From NCBI RefSeq assembly GCF_013170705.1, contig NZ_CP033334.1, positions 6,301,501 through 6,365,500 of the forward strand: DNA of 64,000 nucleotides, written 5' to 3'. This DNA is from Mesorhizobium loti. Its GTDB lineage: Bacteria; Pseudomonadota; Alphaproteobacteria; Rhizobiales; Rhizobiaceae. The notes beneath the pieces are model-generated. The model was not told where the DNA came from. It saw only the letters and a program-made list of their open reading frames with translations, and searched no databases. The translations under genes and the position numbers were made by a program. Positions 47,526-58,400 of the stretch are shown one piece after another (position 1 is the first letter of the stretch; every line of letters begins with the position of its first letter).

Positions 47526-48728
47526 TTACCAGAGCACCGGCAACTCCTCGAACCCGCCAGTGATGATCTCCTTGCGCAACTTCAGTTCTTCGGGCGCCAC
47601 GGCCAGGCGCAGCGCGGGAAAGCGCTGGAAGATCGAACCGACCACCACCTTGAGTTCCAGCCTGGCCAGCGCCATGCCGATGCAGTAGTGCGGCCCGTGG
47701 GAGAACGTCAGGTGCGGATTTTCGTCGCGGCCGATGTCGAAGATTTCCGGGTCGTCGAAATGGCGCGGATCGAACGACGTCGCCGGCAGGCCGACCAGCA
47801 CCTTGCTCTCCGCGGGAATATGCACGCCCGCGATAGTCACGTCGGTCCTCGGATAGCGCATGATGCCGTCCCAGCCCGCGCCCGGCGGGTACATGCGCAG
47901 GATTTCCTCCACCGCCTTATCCACCAGGGATGGATCGCCGACCAGGCGTTCGCGCTGTTGCGGATGGCGGAACATGGCCAGCAGGCCGAATTCGATCTGC
48001 GCGACCGTGCTCTCGTGCCCCGCCACCAGCATGCCCGCCGCCAGGCCTATCGCCTCTTCCTCGGTCGCATTGCCCTGCTCGACCGCCGCGAGCAGATCCG
48101 TCAGCAGGTTGTCGCCCGGATCCTGGCGCTTGTCCCACATCTTGCCGCGAATGTAGGCGCGCAGTTCTTCCCAGGCCAGGCGCGACGCGCTGCGCGGGCC
48201 GCTTTCATGCTGGTGCGTCATCACTTCGTCGGACAGCCCGGCGAAAAAGGCGTGATCCTCGTAGAGCACGCCCATCAGCGCGCTGATGACCATGGCCGGC
48301 AGCGGAAAGGAGAGGTGGCGCTTCAGGTCGGCGGGCTGGGGCTGGACCGCCAGCGTCTCGAACAACTGCGCGGCGATCGCCTCGACCTGCTGCGCGAGCA
48401 CCTTCACCCTGCGGTTGCTGAAGGCCGGCGCCACGATCGTGCGTAACCGGGCATGCTCGCCCCCCTCGTGCGAGACCAGCCACCCCGGCGAACCGAGAAT
48501 CACCGAATCCGGGGTGAATGCCGCCGGCGGCATTCCCGCCGGCCGGAACGCCGCGTCGGACAGCGCCGCCTTGGCCTCGTCGTAGCCTGTCACCCACCAG
48601 CCTTCGTGCCCGGAGGGGAAGCGCACGCGGTGGATCGGACCGTTGGCGCGTAGCGCCAACATCTCAGGCGAGGGCTCGATGTGATCGACGCGCCACATCG
48701 GCAGCGTCGGCAAGGATTGTTCGGTCAT
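47526..48728 (-). CDS. cyp112: Cytochrome P450 CYP112 (C20 oxidase)
   Basis: 400 residues, first gene of the operon. P450 landmarks are the I-helix AGHEST, the K-helix EEILR and the haem loop [16 protein letters not shown]. In characterised rhizobia CYP112 oxidises C20 of GA12 through to GA9. No gene or fragment of CYP115 (the GA 3-oxidase that makes bioactive GA4) was found upstream, so the cluster should stop at GA9. Confidence 0.91.
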   Translation of the reverse strand: MTEQSLPTLPMWRVDHIEPSPEMLALRANGPIHRVRFPSGHEGWWVTGYDEAKAALSDAAFRPAGMPPAAFTPDSVILGSPGWLVSHEGGEHARLRTIVAPAFSNRRVKVLAQQVEAIAAQLFETLAVQPQPADLKRHLSFPLPAMVISALMGVLYEDHAFFAGLSDEVMTHQHESGPRSASRLAWEELRAYIRGKMWDKRQDPGDNLLTDLLAAVEQGNATEEEAIGLAAGMLVAGHESTVAQIEFGLLAMFRHPQQRERLVGDPSLVDKAVEEILRMYPPGAGWDGIMRYPRTDVTIAGVHIPAESKVLVGLPATSFDPRHFDDPEIFDIGRDENPHLTFSHGPHYCIGMALARLELKVVVGSIFQRFPALRLAVAPEELKLRKEIITGGFEELPVLW

Positions 48729-49485
48729 GGTGGCACTTCACTCTCTAAGCGATGGAAGGGCGGAAGGCGCTGCAGCGAATAACGTAAGACGGCATGGAGA
48801 CGTCCTCCGCGGCGTAGCCCGACGGATTATCAAGATCGGCCAACGTGTAACTATCTAGGCATACCGCGCGGAGAGATGCAGAACTCTATCCTGAGCCTTC
48901 GAGTTCAGGATCAAGGCGAGTGTGGTGGGCCTTTGAGTCGCAGCCGGCCATCAAGACTTCCTGCGCAAGGGTCGACAAGGGCGGCAGCCTGTTTGGGTAC
49001 TGGGCGGTTTCGCCGAGGCCACCTTGCCATAGAATGCTATCTGATGCGGATTTGACATTTTGCTTTTCTTTCTTCGATCCATCGATCGCGGTGTCATCCA
49101 CCAAATGAAGGTCGGTCGGCGGCTCCCGGCTCGCAACGAAGGAGTTTCAAAACTCGTGCCAATTTGGCCGACCCAGCAGAAGAAAAAACATTGTGATTGC
49201 TTTTCAGCGGATTAGCCTGAGGCTAGACAGGAGCTCAGCGAAATAGGCCGGTGTCGCGGACCCAACAAAAGGCGACAGAACAGTGTCGGACAGTGGACGT
49301 CAGCGCCAGACCGGCGAGACCTTCTTTATCAGTTGTCCTGTCCTGGAATGATGGCAGGCGACCTGACCGTATTGACCCATACGGAAGGGCAATAGACGCC
49401 GCGCGGCGTTCATCTCCTCATGCAACTGCGAACTCGCGGACCGCACGCTCGACAGCGACTCAAATGCTGGTGCGAGGAACGGCGA
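48729..49485. other. Region upstream of the gibberellin operon
   Basis: The GA operon promoter must lie here, but no nod box, NifA/RpoN (-24/-12) or other regulatory element could be recognised confidently on the minus strand. Short frames have no family motifs. GC content falls compared with the operon. Confidence 0.4.
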
Positions 49486-49737
49486 CTACCACTGAACGAG
49501 GCGAAAATGGCCGCGTGATGCCCCCAGCTTTTTCATGCTCCCCTGCCCCTGAGCACTTGTCCGCAGCCGCTCAAACAAACGGCGCGACGCAAAACGCGAC
49601 AGGCTTCCAGCCTCCTTCTGGATCGTTTCCCCTGCCTTGGCACGAAGCTTTGGTGCTAGCGCCACCAACCGATCGGCGCACCGGCCGAGCTCGGCTCGCG
49701 GTCGGCAGGGCCAGCGGCGCCGTGCGTCAGCGCCCAA
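49486..49737 (-). pseudogene. Possible DUF1403-type C-terminal remnant
   Basis: A minus-strand frame reads DRLVALAPKLRAKAGETIQKE, then ASRRLFERLRT, resembling the C-terminal part of DUF1403 proteins (ARRLFDRLVELG-like). It is cut short and frame-disrupted. The assignment is by pattern only. Confidence 0.3.
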
Positions 49738-50102
49738 GCACAGGGCCCGCTCGAAGTTTGCGCCAGGCCTGATTCTTGGTGCGATTCCCTAGGCTGCTGC
49801 CCGGTGGCGCAATTCCACTGTGGCGTCCAGAATTATCTGTTGCAGTCCGGAATTAAGTCAGGACGTCGCTGTCGCGCGCACGTTGCCACGATTACATTCT
49901 GACGCCATCTGTCTCAAAGGATTGTGGGGAAGTACAGAGCTGAATCTTGGTCGATTGGGCTGCTGCTTTGGTCTACCAATCCAGGGGTCTTGGGTTGACC
50001 AATCCGTTGCCGACCGTAAGCGGGTTGACCAATATAGGCGGTTAAATTCCACGCCGATCCAACCACTTAACGCCAGTCCAGAATTAGCTGCCACTGAGGC
50101 CA
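49738..50102. other. Unassigned sequence with short repeats before the helicase remnant
   Basis: This contains recurring short elements: gaattaa/gaattag after tcc(a/g) at about 49828, 49850 and 50079, and ttgaccaat at 49995 and 50025. They look like debris of mobile-element ends. It marks where the helicase gene lost its 5' part. Confidence 0.35.
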
Positions 50103-50685
50103 TTGGTAAACCCGGTCCTTGGATCGGCCAATCGCATCGACTTCGACTCGATGATCGCCAATGCGACGCGCCTCGTGGAAACTGGGCGGTACCAGAGCAC
50201 CTATGCCCTGATCCTCGCCGATGAGTTCCAGGACATTTCCGAGCCGAGTGCAAACCTCATCAAGGCGCTGAAGCACCAGAAGGCGTTCACCAAGATCTTC
50301 GCCGTCGGTGACGACTGGCAGTCCATCTATCGCTTTGCAGGCTCCGACATCACCATTTTCACGCAGTTCGAGGCAAACTTCGGCGCAAGCTGGCAGGGCC
50401 AGCTCGAGCAGACCTATCGCTGCAACCAGCTCATCGCCGAGACTGCCGCGAGCTTCGTGCAGCGCAATCCGGCGCAACTGAAAAAGTCAGTGCGGTCGAC
50501 ACGGCCCCCCGTCGCTCGATCGATCCGTGTCGTTCCGATAGAGAACGAGCGGGGGAAGCCCGACTTCGGCGTCGCCTGCTGGCGGCTGCTGAAGCGTCTC
50601 GACGCTGTCCTCGGCGGTCGCTCGGAGCAATGGCGCGGCGATGGGCGCCAGAAGCTCAAGGTGATGGTGCTCTGGCGCTACAATC
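50103..50685 (+). pseudogene. UvrD-family helicase, left part of a gene split by IS66
   Basis: The visible frame carries SF1A helicase motifs: LILADEFQDISE (Walker B), FAVGDDWQSIYRFAGSD (motif III region) and QTYRCNQLI. The N-terminal third, including Walker A, is missing upstream. The frame runs into the IS66 left end at 50686 (terminal ...WRYN). Removing the insertion and one target-site copy rejoins it exactly to the right part at 53280. Confidence 0.85.
50678..50685 (+). repeat. Left 8-bp target-site duplication (ctacaatc) of the IS66 element
   Basis: ctacaatc lies immediately outside the left end and recurs at 53272-53279 immediately outside the right end, matching the 8-bp duplication typical of IS66-family insertion. 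Confidence 0.95.
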
Positions 50686-50755
50686 GTAAGCGCTCATTTC
50701 CCCGCACATTGACGGCCCTTGCAACAACTGATCGCTTTCAGACGGACGCGTCGGG

Positions 50756-52327
50756 TCAGGCTGCGGCGGCTTTGAGGAAGTTGAAGGGCAGGAGATCGTC
50801 GATAGCCACGTTCTCGGGGCGCTGAGGCAGTTCAGTGAGGACGTGGCGCAACCACGCTAACGGCTCGACGCCACAGGCGCGGCAGGTCAACATCAGGCTG
50901 TAGATGACAGCGCTGGCCTTGGCTCCGTCGACAGTATCGCTGAACAACCAACTCTTCCTGCCGGTTGCAAAAATCCTGATGTCGCGCTCGAGAAGATTGT
51001 TGTCGATCGGCATGCTGCCGTCCTCGGTGTAACGCGTCAGATATCCCCATTGGTTCAGGGTGTAGGACACGGCGTCGCCGAGCTTGCTGTCCGGCAAGAC
51101 TTTTGGGGCGATGTCGTCGAGCCATGCCTTAAGAGCATTGAGGATGGGGACACTATGTTGCTGGCGGAAGCGGCGAATGCAGTGATCTCGCGTTTCGCCC
51201 TTGTCCGGTTTTTCGTTCCGCGCCTGCCTTTCAACCCGATAGAGCTGTTCGAAGAAGCGGAGCGCCTGTTCCGGCGGGCCGCCGCCTTTCTTCCTCGCCT
51301 TTAGGGCATCGACGAAGCGCCGCCTCGAATGGGCCATGCATCCAATATGCGTTGCCCCCTCCAGCGTGCGCCAGGCGGAATAGCCATCGCTCATCACTAT
51401 GCCGTGGTAATGGCCGAGGAAGGCCTGCGGGTGTATCTGGCCGCGGCCTGGCTGATAATCGAGCAGCACGATCGGCTCGTCACTGTCCTGGCCGCTCCGG
51501 TAAGCCCACATATATGACGTGCTGGCGGCCTCTCTGTCCATTTCCTTCAGCACCTGGACCGTGGTCTCGTCACCATGGATGAGGGGCTGCGATCTGAGCC
51601 GCAGCTTCAGCGCGTCATAGATGCGGGAGAGATGCTTTTCGCTCGAGCCGATCACCCAGTGGCCCAGAGCGCCTCGGCTGACAGGAACGCCGGCGCGCTC
51701 GAATGCCTGCGCCAGGCGGTAGAGCGGTGTGCCGTCGACATACTTATGAACGAGCGCGAAGGCCAGCGTCGAGGCCGTGGCGATGCTGCCCGGCAAAGGT
51801 TGCGCGGGCATCGGCGCGATCACGACCGGCGTGCTGATCCCGGTGCGGTCGCAATGACGGCAGGCATACTTGAACCGCACATTCTGCAGGACCTTCGCCT
51901 TCACCTCGATATGAAGCTGCTCGGTAACGGTCTCGCCCATGCGATGCATCTGGCCGGCGCAGCAAGGACACGCCTTCTGATCGTCGGGAAGGTCATACTC
52001 GACACGCTCGCGCGGCAGGTTTTCCGGCAAGGCCTTGCGGCCGCGCTTCTTTCCGGTCTTGCTTTCGACCACTGGCAATCCAGTATCCGGAAGGTCGGCG
52101 ACATCGTCATCTTCGCCGTCGGCGTCATCCTCATCCGCGGCCTGTTCGGCTTCATTGAAGAGACGATCAATGTGCTTTTCGCTCTTCGGCGCAAAACGAT
52201 GCAGTCGTGCAAGCGCCAGCTCTTCCTCGAGCTTGACGACGCGGTCGGCGAGTTGACGGTTCTGCGCCTGCAGCGCAGCAATACGCGCCATCAACTCTTC
52301 AACAGTCGGTTCGCCGGGTCGATTCAT
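50756..52327 (-). CDS. tnpC: IS66 TnpC transposase
   Basis: 523 residues with an N-terminal coiled coil (about 15-40), a zinc-binding CPCCAGQM segment, the DDE_Tnp_IS66 core (THIGCMAHSRRRF, CIRRFRQQHS) and the C-terminal helical tail. It is the catalytic subunit of the IS66 transposase and appears full length. Confidence 0.95.
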   Translation of the reverse strand: MNRPGEPTVEELMARIAALQAQNRQLADRVVKLEEELALARLHRFAPKSEKHIDRLFNEAEQAADEDDADGEDDDVADLPDTGLPVVESKTGKKRGRKALPENLPRERVEYDLPDDQKACPCCAGQMHRMGETVTEQLHIEVKAKVLQNVRFKYACRHCDRTGISTPVVIAPMPAQPLPGSIATASTLAFALVHKYVDGTPLYRLAQAFERAGVPVSRGALGHWVIGSSEKHLSRIYDALKLRLRSQPLIHGDETTVQVLKEMDREAASTSYMWAYRSGQDSDEPIVLLDYQPGRGQIHPQAFLGHYHGIVMSDGYSAWRTLEGATHIGCMAHSRRRFVDALKARKKGGGPPEQALRFFEQLYRVERQARNEKPDKGETRDHCIRRFRQQHSVPILNALKAWLDDIAPKVLPDSKLGDAVSYTLNQWGYLTRYTEDGSMPIDNNLLERDIRIFATGRKSWLFSDTVDGAKASAVIYSLMLTCRACGVEPLAWLRHVLTELPQRPENVAIDDLLPFNFLKAAAA

Positions 52328-52381
52328 CAGATTCTTGAATCGAAAGCATGCCGCCGCGTCAATCGCTCAATTCGAGAGCCC

Positions 52382-52735
52382 TCAACCGGCAACCTGATAT
52401 TGCCGCACCGGATGGCGGACCATCGCATCGATATCGATGCCGTCGAGAATCCAGTGCAATTGCTCGGTCGTAAGCGTGACCACCGCTGCCTCCCGGCGCG
52501 GCCACCGGAACTTGTCCTCGGTCAGCCGCTTCAGGACCAGCACAAAGCCCGACCGGTCAAAGAACAAGAGTTTCATCCGGTCGCGACGGCGATTGCAGAA
52601 CGCAAAAACCGCCGGAGCAAACGGATCGAGCGCCATCGTCTCTTGGACCAGGACCGCAAGGCTGTTGATGCCGGCCCGGAAGTCGATCGGCTCGCGGTGC
52701 AGGTAGACTTTCAGGTCAGCGCCCAGTCTGAACAT
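52382..52735 (-). CDS. tnpB: IS66 TnpB accessory protein
   Basis: 117 residues with the conserved IS66 Orf2 block YLHREPIDFRAGINSLAV and CNRRRDRMKLLFFDRSGFVL. The start overlaps the tnpA end by 20 bp. Required for IS66 transposition, its exact role is unknown. Confidence 0.95.
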   Translation of the reverse strand: MFRLGADLKVYLHREPIDFRAGINSLAVLVQETMALDPFAPAVFAFCNRRRDRMKLLFFDRSGFVLVLKRLTEDKFRWPRREAAVVTLTTEQLHWILDGIDIDAMVRHPVRQYQVAG

Positions 52736-53189
52736 GACCCAGTGCTCCGATGGTCGCCGTCAATGCATCCACATCACCGCATTCCAGCGTCAACTTCACG
52801 CCGTTCGGCAGTGACGCGCTCACCTTGGCTGGAGAGGAAAAAGGCGCTGTCCTTTTCGATGCCGACCCACGCACCCCATCGCAAGTCCCCGGCAAATCCA
52901 CCGCAGCCATGCTGCTCTGTCGCAGCAAGGCCCGATCGGAAGGGCTTTCAATCTGAACTGGGATAAACGCCGGTGATGAGGACGGCGGGAGGGACTGGGT
53001 CTCCGTGCGCTTCTTTATCCACTTCCGAAGAAGGTTCGCATTGACCCCATGTTCGAGTGCAAGCCTCGATACCGACACGCCAGGCTCAAGGCAGGCCGAG
53101 ACAAGACGGTCCTTCGATGCGGGGTCGTATCGGCGTCGCCCGTTCCGACCGACAAGCCTTACCAGCAGTTTCTGATCATCTTCTTCCAT
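52716..53189 (-). CDS. tnpA: IS66 TnpA accessory protein
   Basis: 157 residues from ATG 53189 (MEEDDQKLLVRLVGRNGRRR), a helix-turn-helix protein (SVSRLALEHGVNANLLRKWI) of the IS66 Orf1/IS3-TnpA type. A perfect inverted repeat (ggtgtccacc/ggtggacacc) with a short A/T-rich loop lies just upstream at about 53195-53220 and may affect its expression. Confidence 0.92.
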   Translation of the reverse strand: MEEDDQKLLVRLVGRNGRRRYDPASKDRLVSACLEPGVSVSRLALEHGVNANLLRKWIKKRTETQSLPPSSSPAFIPVQIESPSDRALLRQSSMAAVDLPGTCDGVRGSASKRTAPFSSPAKVSASLPNGVKLTLECGDVDALTATIGALGHVQTGR

Positions 53190-53271
53190 CACAAGGTGTC
53201 CACCTATTTTGGTGGACACCTCATGCATCAACCCACTCAATGGCAAAAGGTGCGGGGAAATTCGCGCTTAC

Positions 53272-53279
53272 CTACAATC
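53272..53279 (+). repeat. Right 8-bp target-site duplication (ctacaatc)
   Basis: Identical to 50678-50685 and directly outside the right end of the IS66 element. Confidence 0.95.
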
Positions 53280-53752
53280 AGCACGACCCGTTCAAGGAAG
53301 CAAAGCCCGATTTCGAGAACATCGAAGTGTCGGGACTGTCGTTCCATCGTGCCAAGGGGCTGGAGGCCGACTACACGATTTTGCTCGATGTCAGTGAAGG
53401 CGACTATGGGGTGCCAAGCCGGATCGAGGATGACGAACCACTCAACCTGGTCATGCCGCGACCTGAGACATTTGAGTATGCTGAGGAACGGCGCCTGTTC
53501 TATGTCGCTCTGACCCGCGCAAGCCGCGGCGTGTTCCTGCTCACCAACAGCCGCGAACCGTCTCGATACGTCGGCGAGCTCTCCGAAATCGCTGGCGACA
53601 ACCTCCGCTTTGAGACAATCGACGGTGCCGCTCTGCGTCAATGTCCAACATGTCGCGCCGGCCACCTTGTACAGAGAATCGGGCCCGCCAATCGTCGCTT
53701 TCTCGGCTGCAGTCAGTTTCCCACTTGCGATCACGCGGAGCCGGTGAAATGA
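53272..53752 (+). pseudogene. UvrD-family helicase, right part with C-terminal zinc finger
   Basis: It begins with the second copy of the target duplication. It continues the frame as QHDPFKEAKPDFENIEV and carries motifs V and VI (FHRAKGLEADYTILLD; YVALTRASRGVFLLT) and a C-terminal topoisomerase-type zinc finger (CPTC...GCSQFPTC). With the left part it forms a helicase IV-like gene. The N-terminus is missing and the gene is inactive through the IS66 insertion. Confidence 0.85.
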
Positions 53753-53758
53753 GGGGCG

Positions 53759-55498
53759 TCATCTGCATTCGGCTTCGAATCTATCGAGCAACGACGTTGC
53801 CAAGTTCGGGCCCTCCAGATAGAGGCCGATTTCATCCAGTGGGTTGTCCTCAAGACCTGACTGCGAGCCCCAGTTCAAACTGCTGACGACAACGTGATCA
53901 CTGTCCCAGGCCAGGAACTTCGCATGCAGCTGCGGTTCGGGCACACCGATGAGGTCCACTATCCCGTGGAGCCGTTCTCGGTGCTTCGTTACATGGCTGC
54001 GCTTCACCGGGCCAGTACGGCGCGAATAGTAGATGCGGACGTCGCTGAGTCGCCGGCCAGCGACCTCGGCGGGATCGAAGAGCGCCGGCACCATGTTCGC
54101 ACCGACTTTGTTCGTACAGCAGACGAAGCGTTGTTGCGCATCGTGGGCGGCGACGCGCAGCAGGCGTTGGTGGTCGGCGGCATGCAGGATCGTCAATGTT
54201 GCGGCGGGTGCCTGTGCGTCTTCGGGGGTCGACAGCATGTTTCGCTGACGCCGCAGTTCGGACGCCATGAACTGTAGTGCTTCCACCGATCGGCTGGCAC
54301 TGGAAAGTTTGGAGACTATCTCGCGGAGCAGATCCAGCCCCTCCGCCACCGCCTGGGATTCCCTGAGTTCCGCCGAGACTTCGACGGCCGAGAACGGAGA
54401 GTGGAGCCAATTGCAAGAGCCCATCAGCACAACTGCTCCATCGTGACCGTCGTCGGCTACGAGGAACTTCGCATGGCTGTCGACAGGATCCCTCTGCACC
54501 AGGAGATAGCCCCTTGTCTGCCTCGTGGCGGACAAGCGGAGAAAGAGTTCCTGCATGGCCGTGGCGTGCTTGGCACGATCGAGCGAAGTGCCGAAGAAGA
54601 GGTGACATCTGACCCCCCGCCTGCACGCATCCTCTAGTGATCGCACGATGCGTTCGCGGCGATCCCTGCCCTTTTCGTCGGACTGCGAGGCCACGAAAGT
54701 GGACAGGACGAATATGTTGGAGGTGGCGGCGCCGACAATCTGCTCGAAACGCTGCAAGTGCTGCTCGGCGCCAACGACAAGCTGGTCGACACCAAATCGG
54801 GTCTCGATGGTTGCGGGGCGCTCCGGCGGCGGGGTCGTGGTTTTCGGTAGAACGCCGGTCTTAATCGTCGTCTTGAGGGCTTCGACGAGCTGGTCGCTCG
54901 CCCCTTGCGGAAACACGCCGGCGGCCACCTCGTCGAGATCGAGCACGAGAAATTTCGGCTCCAGGAAGGAGCTGTTCGCTTGTACGCCCCGCAGCCATTC
55001 GCCTTGCCTGAGCATACCGACCATGAATTCGTTGACGCGCTGCATCATCGAGTAGTGCGTCTCGGGTGGCTCACCATCCGGAAACCTGATGATTGCGCCC
55101 GTGGCAGGAAGTTTGGTGACGGCGACCGTGTCAATGTCCCTGGTCCTGAAAACGGATAGTCCGACCTTCTCGTAGACGACGCTGATGCCGATCTCGCGGT
55201 CGGTCGAGCGTTCGGGAAGCGCGCGCCCGGTCCGTATGAAGTCATGACCGACACTGCTGGCGGCGAGGACAGGTTGCGGTGACATCCGGACCTCGACGAG
55301 GCCGAATTGCATGAGACGGGCGACGGTCGAACCGACCACCTGTCGGGGGATCTTGAGCGTCTGGGAGACATCATTGATCGTGCCCGGGCTTCGATCCAAT
55401 GACAGCAGAATCATTTCCTCGATCGGGCTCCATCCCCAGGTCCGCTGCACGATGCCGGGTGCCCGATAGTGCCAAGCCGGGATGTAGATGTTGTTCAC
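53759..55498 (-). CDS. mkoB: PLD-family nuclease of a Mokosh-like defence pair (MkoB)
   Basis: 579 residues from GTG 55498, whose GTGA overlaps the stop of the upstream helicase, so translation is coupled. An N-terminal winged-helix-like segment is at about 24-75 (SPIEEMILLSLDR...QVVGSTVARLMQFG). Two phospholipase-D HKD half-sites follow: HAKFLVADDG with GSCNW (about 343-370) and HAKFLAWDSD with SSLNWGSQ (about 526-550). Both keep the His and Lys of the HxK motif. PLD proteins of this kind are nucleases. In type I Mokosh the PLD gene follows a helicase-kinase gene exactly like this. The pairing is recognised from recalled descriptions and was not searched. Confidence 0.75.
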   Translation of the reverse strand: MNNIYIPAWHYRAPGIVQRTWGWSPIEEMILLSLDRSPGTINDVSQTLKIPRQVVGSTVARLMQFGLVEVRMSPQPVLAASSVGHDFIRTGRALPERSTDREIGISVVYEKVGLSVFRTRDIDTVAVTKLPATGAIIRFPDGEPPETHYSMMQRVNEFMVGMLRQGEWLRGVQANSSFLEPKFLVLDLDEVAAGVFPQGASDQLVEALKTTIKTGVLPKTTTPPPERPATIETRFGVDQLVVGAEQHLQRFEQIVGAATSNIFVLSTFVASQSDEKGRDRRERIVRSLEDACRRGVRCHLFFGTSLDRAKHATAMQELFLRLSATRQTRGYLLVQRDPVDSHAKFLVADDGHDGAVVLMGSCNWLHSPFSAVEVSAELRESQAVAEGLDLLREIVSKLSSASRSVEALQFMASELRRQRNMLSTPEDAQAPAATLTILHAADHQRLLRVAAHDAQQRFVCCTNKVGANMVPALFDPAEVAGRRLSDVRIYYSRRTGPVKRSHVTKHRERLHGIVDLIGVPEPQLHAKFLAWDSDHVVVSSLNWGSQSGLEDNPLDEIGLYLEGPNLATSLLDRFEAECR

Positions 55499-58400
55499 TG
55501 GGATAGCCTCCCCTGTTCATCGACAGGGATAACGCAGGCGCCTTTGCCTACCGACGGAAAGTCGGCCTGGGACAAGCGTGTGATTTCATCGAGCATGATC
55601 CGCAGAAAGCTGAGTTCGTCGTTCACCCCGTCGGGGTCGATCCCCTCTACTGCATTACGAATGAACTGCCGGCTGGTTGCGAGAACGAGCTTGTGCTTGG
55701 CGCGACTGAGAAAAACGTTCAGGCGCTGAGGGTTCTTGATGAAGCCAAGGGCTCTCGTGCCCACGAGGACGTTGTTGCGCACAAGGCTGGCGACGACGAC
55801 ATCGGCTTCGCCGCCCTGGAAACTGTCGCTGGTGTAAACGAACTTTGCATCGCCTCGCGGGCTGGCGAAGCCGAAGAGGGTGCCCGCGGACACGTCGATC
55901 TCAGGCTTGAGCAGTCGTTCGAGGTGATGGACCTGGGCCGTATACGGAGACAGCACCACGAGCGTCGGCACGGGCGCGCCCTCACGTATGACGGGCCGCA
56001 GCTTCTTCATGGCGGCCAGCAGCGCTGTCGCCTCAACCTCGTTGCGAATTGAGCGCTTCACCGTTTGCTCGAATGCGCGTCTCTTGACCACGCTCAGCGA
56101 GGGCATGTCCAGAATAACGACCGGAGAAGCGGGAAACCCGTCGGCGCACTCAACGGCCGGCTTGCGAGCCTTCACCCGATCGGAGGAAACCAGCAGCCGC
56201 TTGTAGAACGTGTTGGAAACCAGCTCGCATATGGCCGGGTGCATACGGCTCTGCTCGCGAAGCGTGTTGGCGATCGTACTGGGGCGCCCGGTGTCCCCAG
56301 CCCTGATCTCTTCTCGCGCGGCAATCGATCTGAAGGGCTCTTCGAGCCGAGACGCGATGGCGAGAACGTCGCTGAGCAGAAACTGATCTGCCTTAAGCGT
56401 CTCGAGGGCAAACTCCACCTCGCTCGGCAGGTCGGAGATGGCGGCGAGTTTCTCCTTCGCGTCACGCAGGAGTTCGCCGGCCCGGCTTGCATCGTAGAAC
56501 TTCTGGCGATCCGCCGCGTCGAAGGGAGACAGCTGATTGTGATCGCCGATCATTACCCTGCGGTTCCCCAGCAGCAGGGCGCCGATCAGTTCGGCGCCGT
56601 TGGCCCGCGCTGCTTCCTCGATAAAGACCCAGTCGAACTGGTCGCCGTCGGCGATCATCTCCTCAAGAATATGCGACGACGTGGTTGCAAGCGTCACATC
56701 TGACGAGCGCAGCATCAGATTGTCGGTGTCACGCAAGGCGCGGTCGGCGATCGACTGCTCAGACGAATCTACAGGTTTGAGCGCCTGGATGATCTGATTG
56801 AGCTGGTTCGTCATGATTGCAGCGCTGGCCGGGTCCGGCTTCGAAACGGAGCGCAACAAAGAATGCGAGCTCCGCCTCAGCGTGCTCTCTTTCTCGCTGG
56901 AGCGCGATCGCTCGACACGAACGACGATGGTGGAGGTCGCAGGGAGGAACTTTCGAAGCTCGTCCTCCATGTGGACGAGTGTCTCATGATTTTGAGACGA
57001 AACAAGGATTCGAGCATCGGGCGTTTGATGAAGGATGCTTTTTACGAGATGTGAGATCAAGAAGGTCTTGCCCACGCCGGGCGGCCCAACGACCACATTG
57101 ATGGATCTGCCGTCGACGATTGACCCCCATGCCTCGATCTTGGACGTCTCCATGTCGGCGTCGGCGGGTGGCGGGCCGGGTGCCGCGATGTCGCGCAACA
57201 CCTCATCCATCGCAACCTGCGCCGGATCATCCAAAGCCCTCAGAAGCTCGACATTGGATCTGGCGGCCACAATATTCTGCAGCCGTCGTCGGATGGCCCG
57301 TTCGGCGCCAGTGTCCTTGCGAGGCCGGAGAAAAAGCCGTTGCCCGGCTTGAATCGACAGATTGGTTCCGAAAGCGAACGCGGTTTTCCCCTTAATCAGA
57401 CCGCTGCCTTCGTAGCTGAGTTCAGGCACGCGCTCGCGGCCCATCGCGAGGCGCGCCGATTGTGACAGCGTCCAGTTGGCTTTTCCGTCGTCATACTTCA
57501 ACTCGCGCCTCAGCGCTTCGGCCGCCGGACGCAACCCCATCGTTTCGCGCTGAGCGTCACGCTCTGCGTCATCGTGGGGCGCCAGCCAGACGACGCTGGC
57601 TTCCGCGTTGGCTGGGGCGATGACGTCGACGGGATAGAGTCGAAACTGTTCCCTCAGCAGGGTGAAAGCTTCGAGGAGGATGAGAGCGAACCATATTGGA
57701 ACGTCCGCCGTCGCGTCGGCGGACCGGACGGGTTCCAGGAGGTCGCGCCACCGCTTGGCGCCTGGTCCGAGGTTTTGAACCCGCTCTTCGGCGCCCGTTC
57801 TGTTTCTTGACAGGTGTATTCGATGAACAATTTCGACCGCGCCATGCATCCATTCATTTGGACGACGCTGGTGCGCACCTTCGATCATTCCGACGGAGTC
57901 GCTCATGAGGCGAATATTGTAGATCGCGAGATCGGTCATGAGGCGTGCGGTGTCCTGTCCAGCCGGGACGAGGCGGACGCCGGCCGACAGCAGATCATCG
58001 GCAACAAACTGCATGATCGCTGCCCCATCGGCCGCGGGTATGGTGCCCGAAGAAAGGGCCGGCAAATCGCTCTGAACCACACCCCGTGAGGGATAGAGAA
58101 CCAGTTCCCCATCGGAGCTCGAGCCGACCCTGTCGAGTTCGACCACGACGTTTCGCAGCTCGTCGAGAACTACAGCGCCATCGAAAAGCTGAAACTGCGG
58201 TGGAGTGGCCAGCCGTTCCAGCATTCGGCGTTCCACGGACAGAAGCGCCGGAGGGTTGTCGCCTTCGAGGCCGAGGAGCGCGCCTGCAACCGCGGCCAGG
58301 TCGATCCAGTCCTGCCGGAACGAGATCGTAGCAGAGGCGCGAAGCAGGTGCCCGGAATCTCCGAGATCGCCATCCGAAATGTGGACGCATGCCTCGACAC

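Larger units (their letters stand above)
50686..53271 (-). mobile_element. Complete IS66-family insertion sequence
   Basis: The ends are imperfect inverted repeats: gtaagcgctcatttcccc at the left and gtaagcgcgaatttcccc (reverse strand) at the right, with the pairing continuing for 22 bases. An identical 8-bp target duplication flanks them. The element is 2586 bp and carries tnpA, tnpB and tnpC on the minus strand, all apparently intact. The perfect target duplication suggests a fairly recent insertion. Confidence 0.96.

Noticed and set aside
48729..49000. NifA/RpoN -24/-12 promoter for the GA operon
   Set aside because: TGG-like and GC-like elements occur, but none with the required spacing on the minus strand.
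48729..50102. Truncated or intact CYP115 upstream of CYP112
   Set aside because: No P450 haem loop or I-helix motif was found in any frame in this region.
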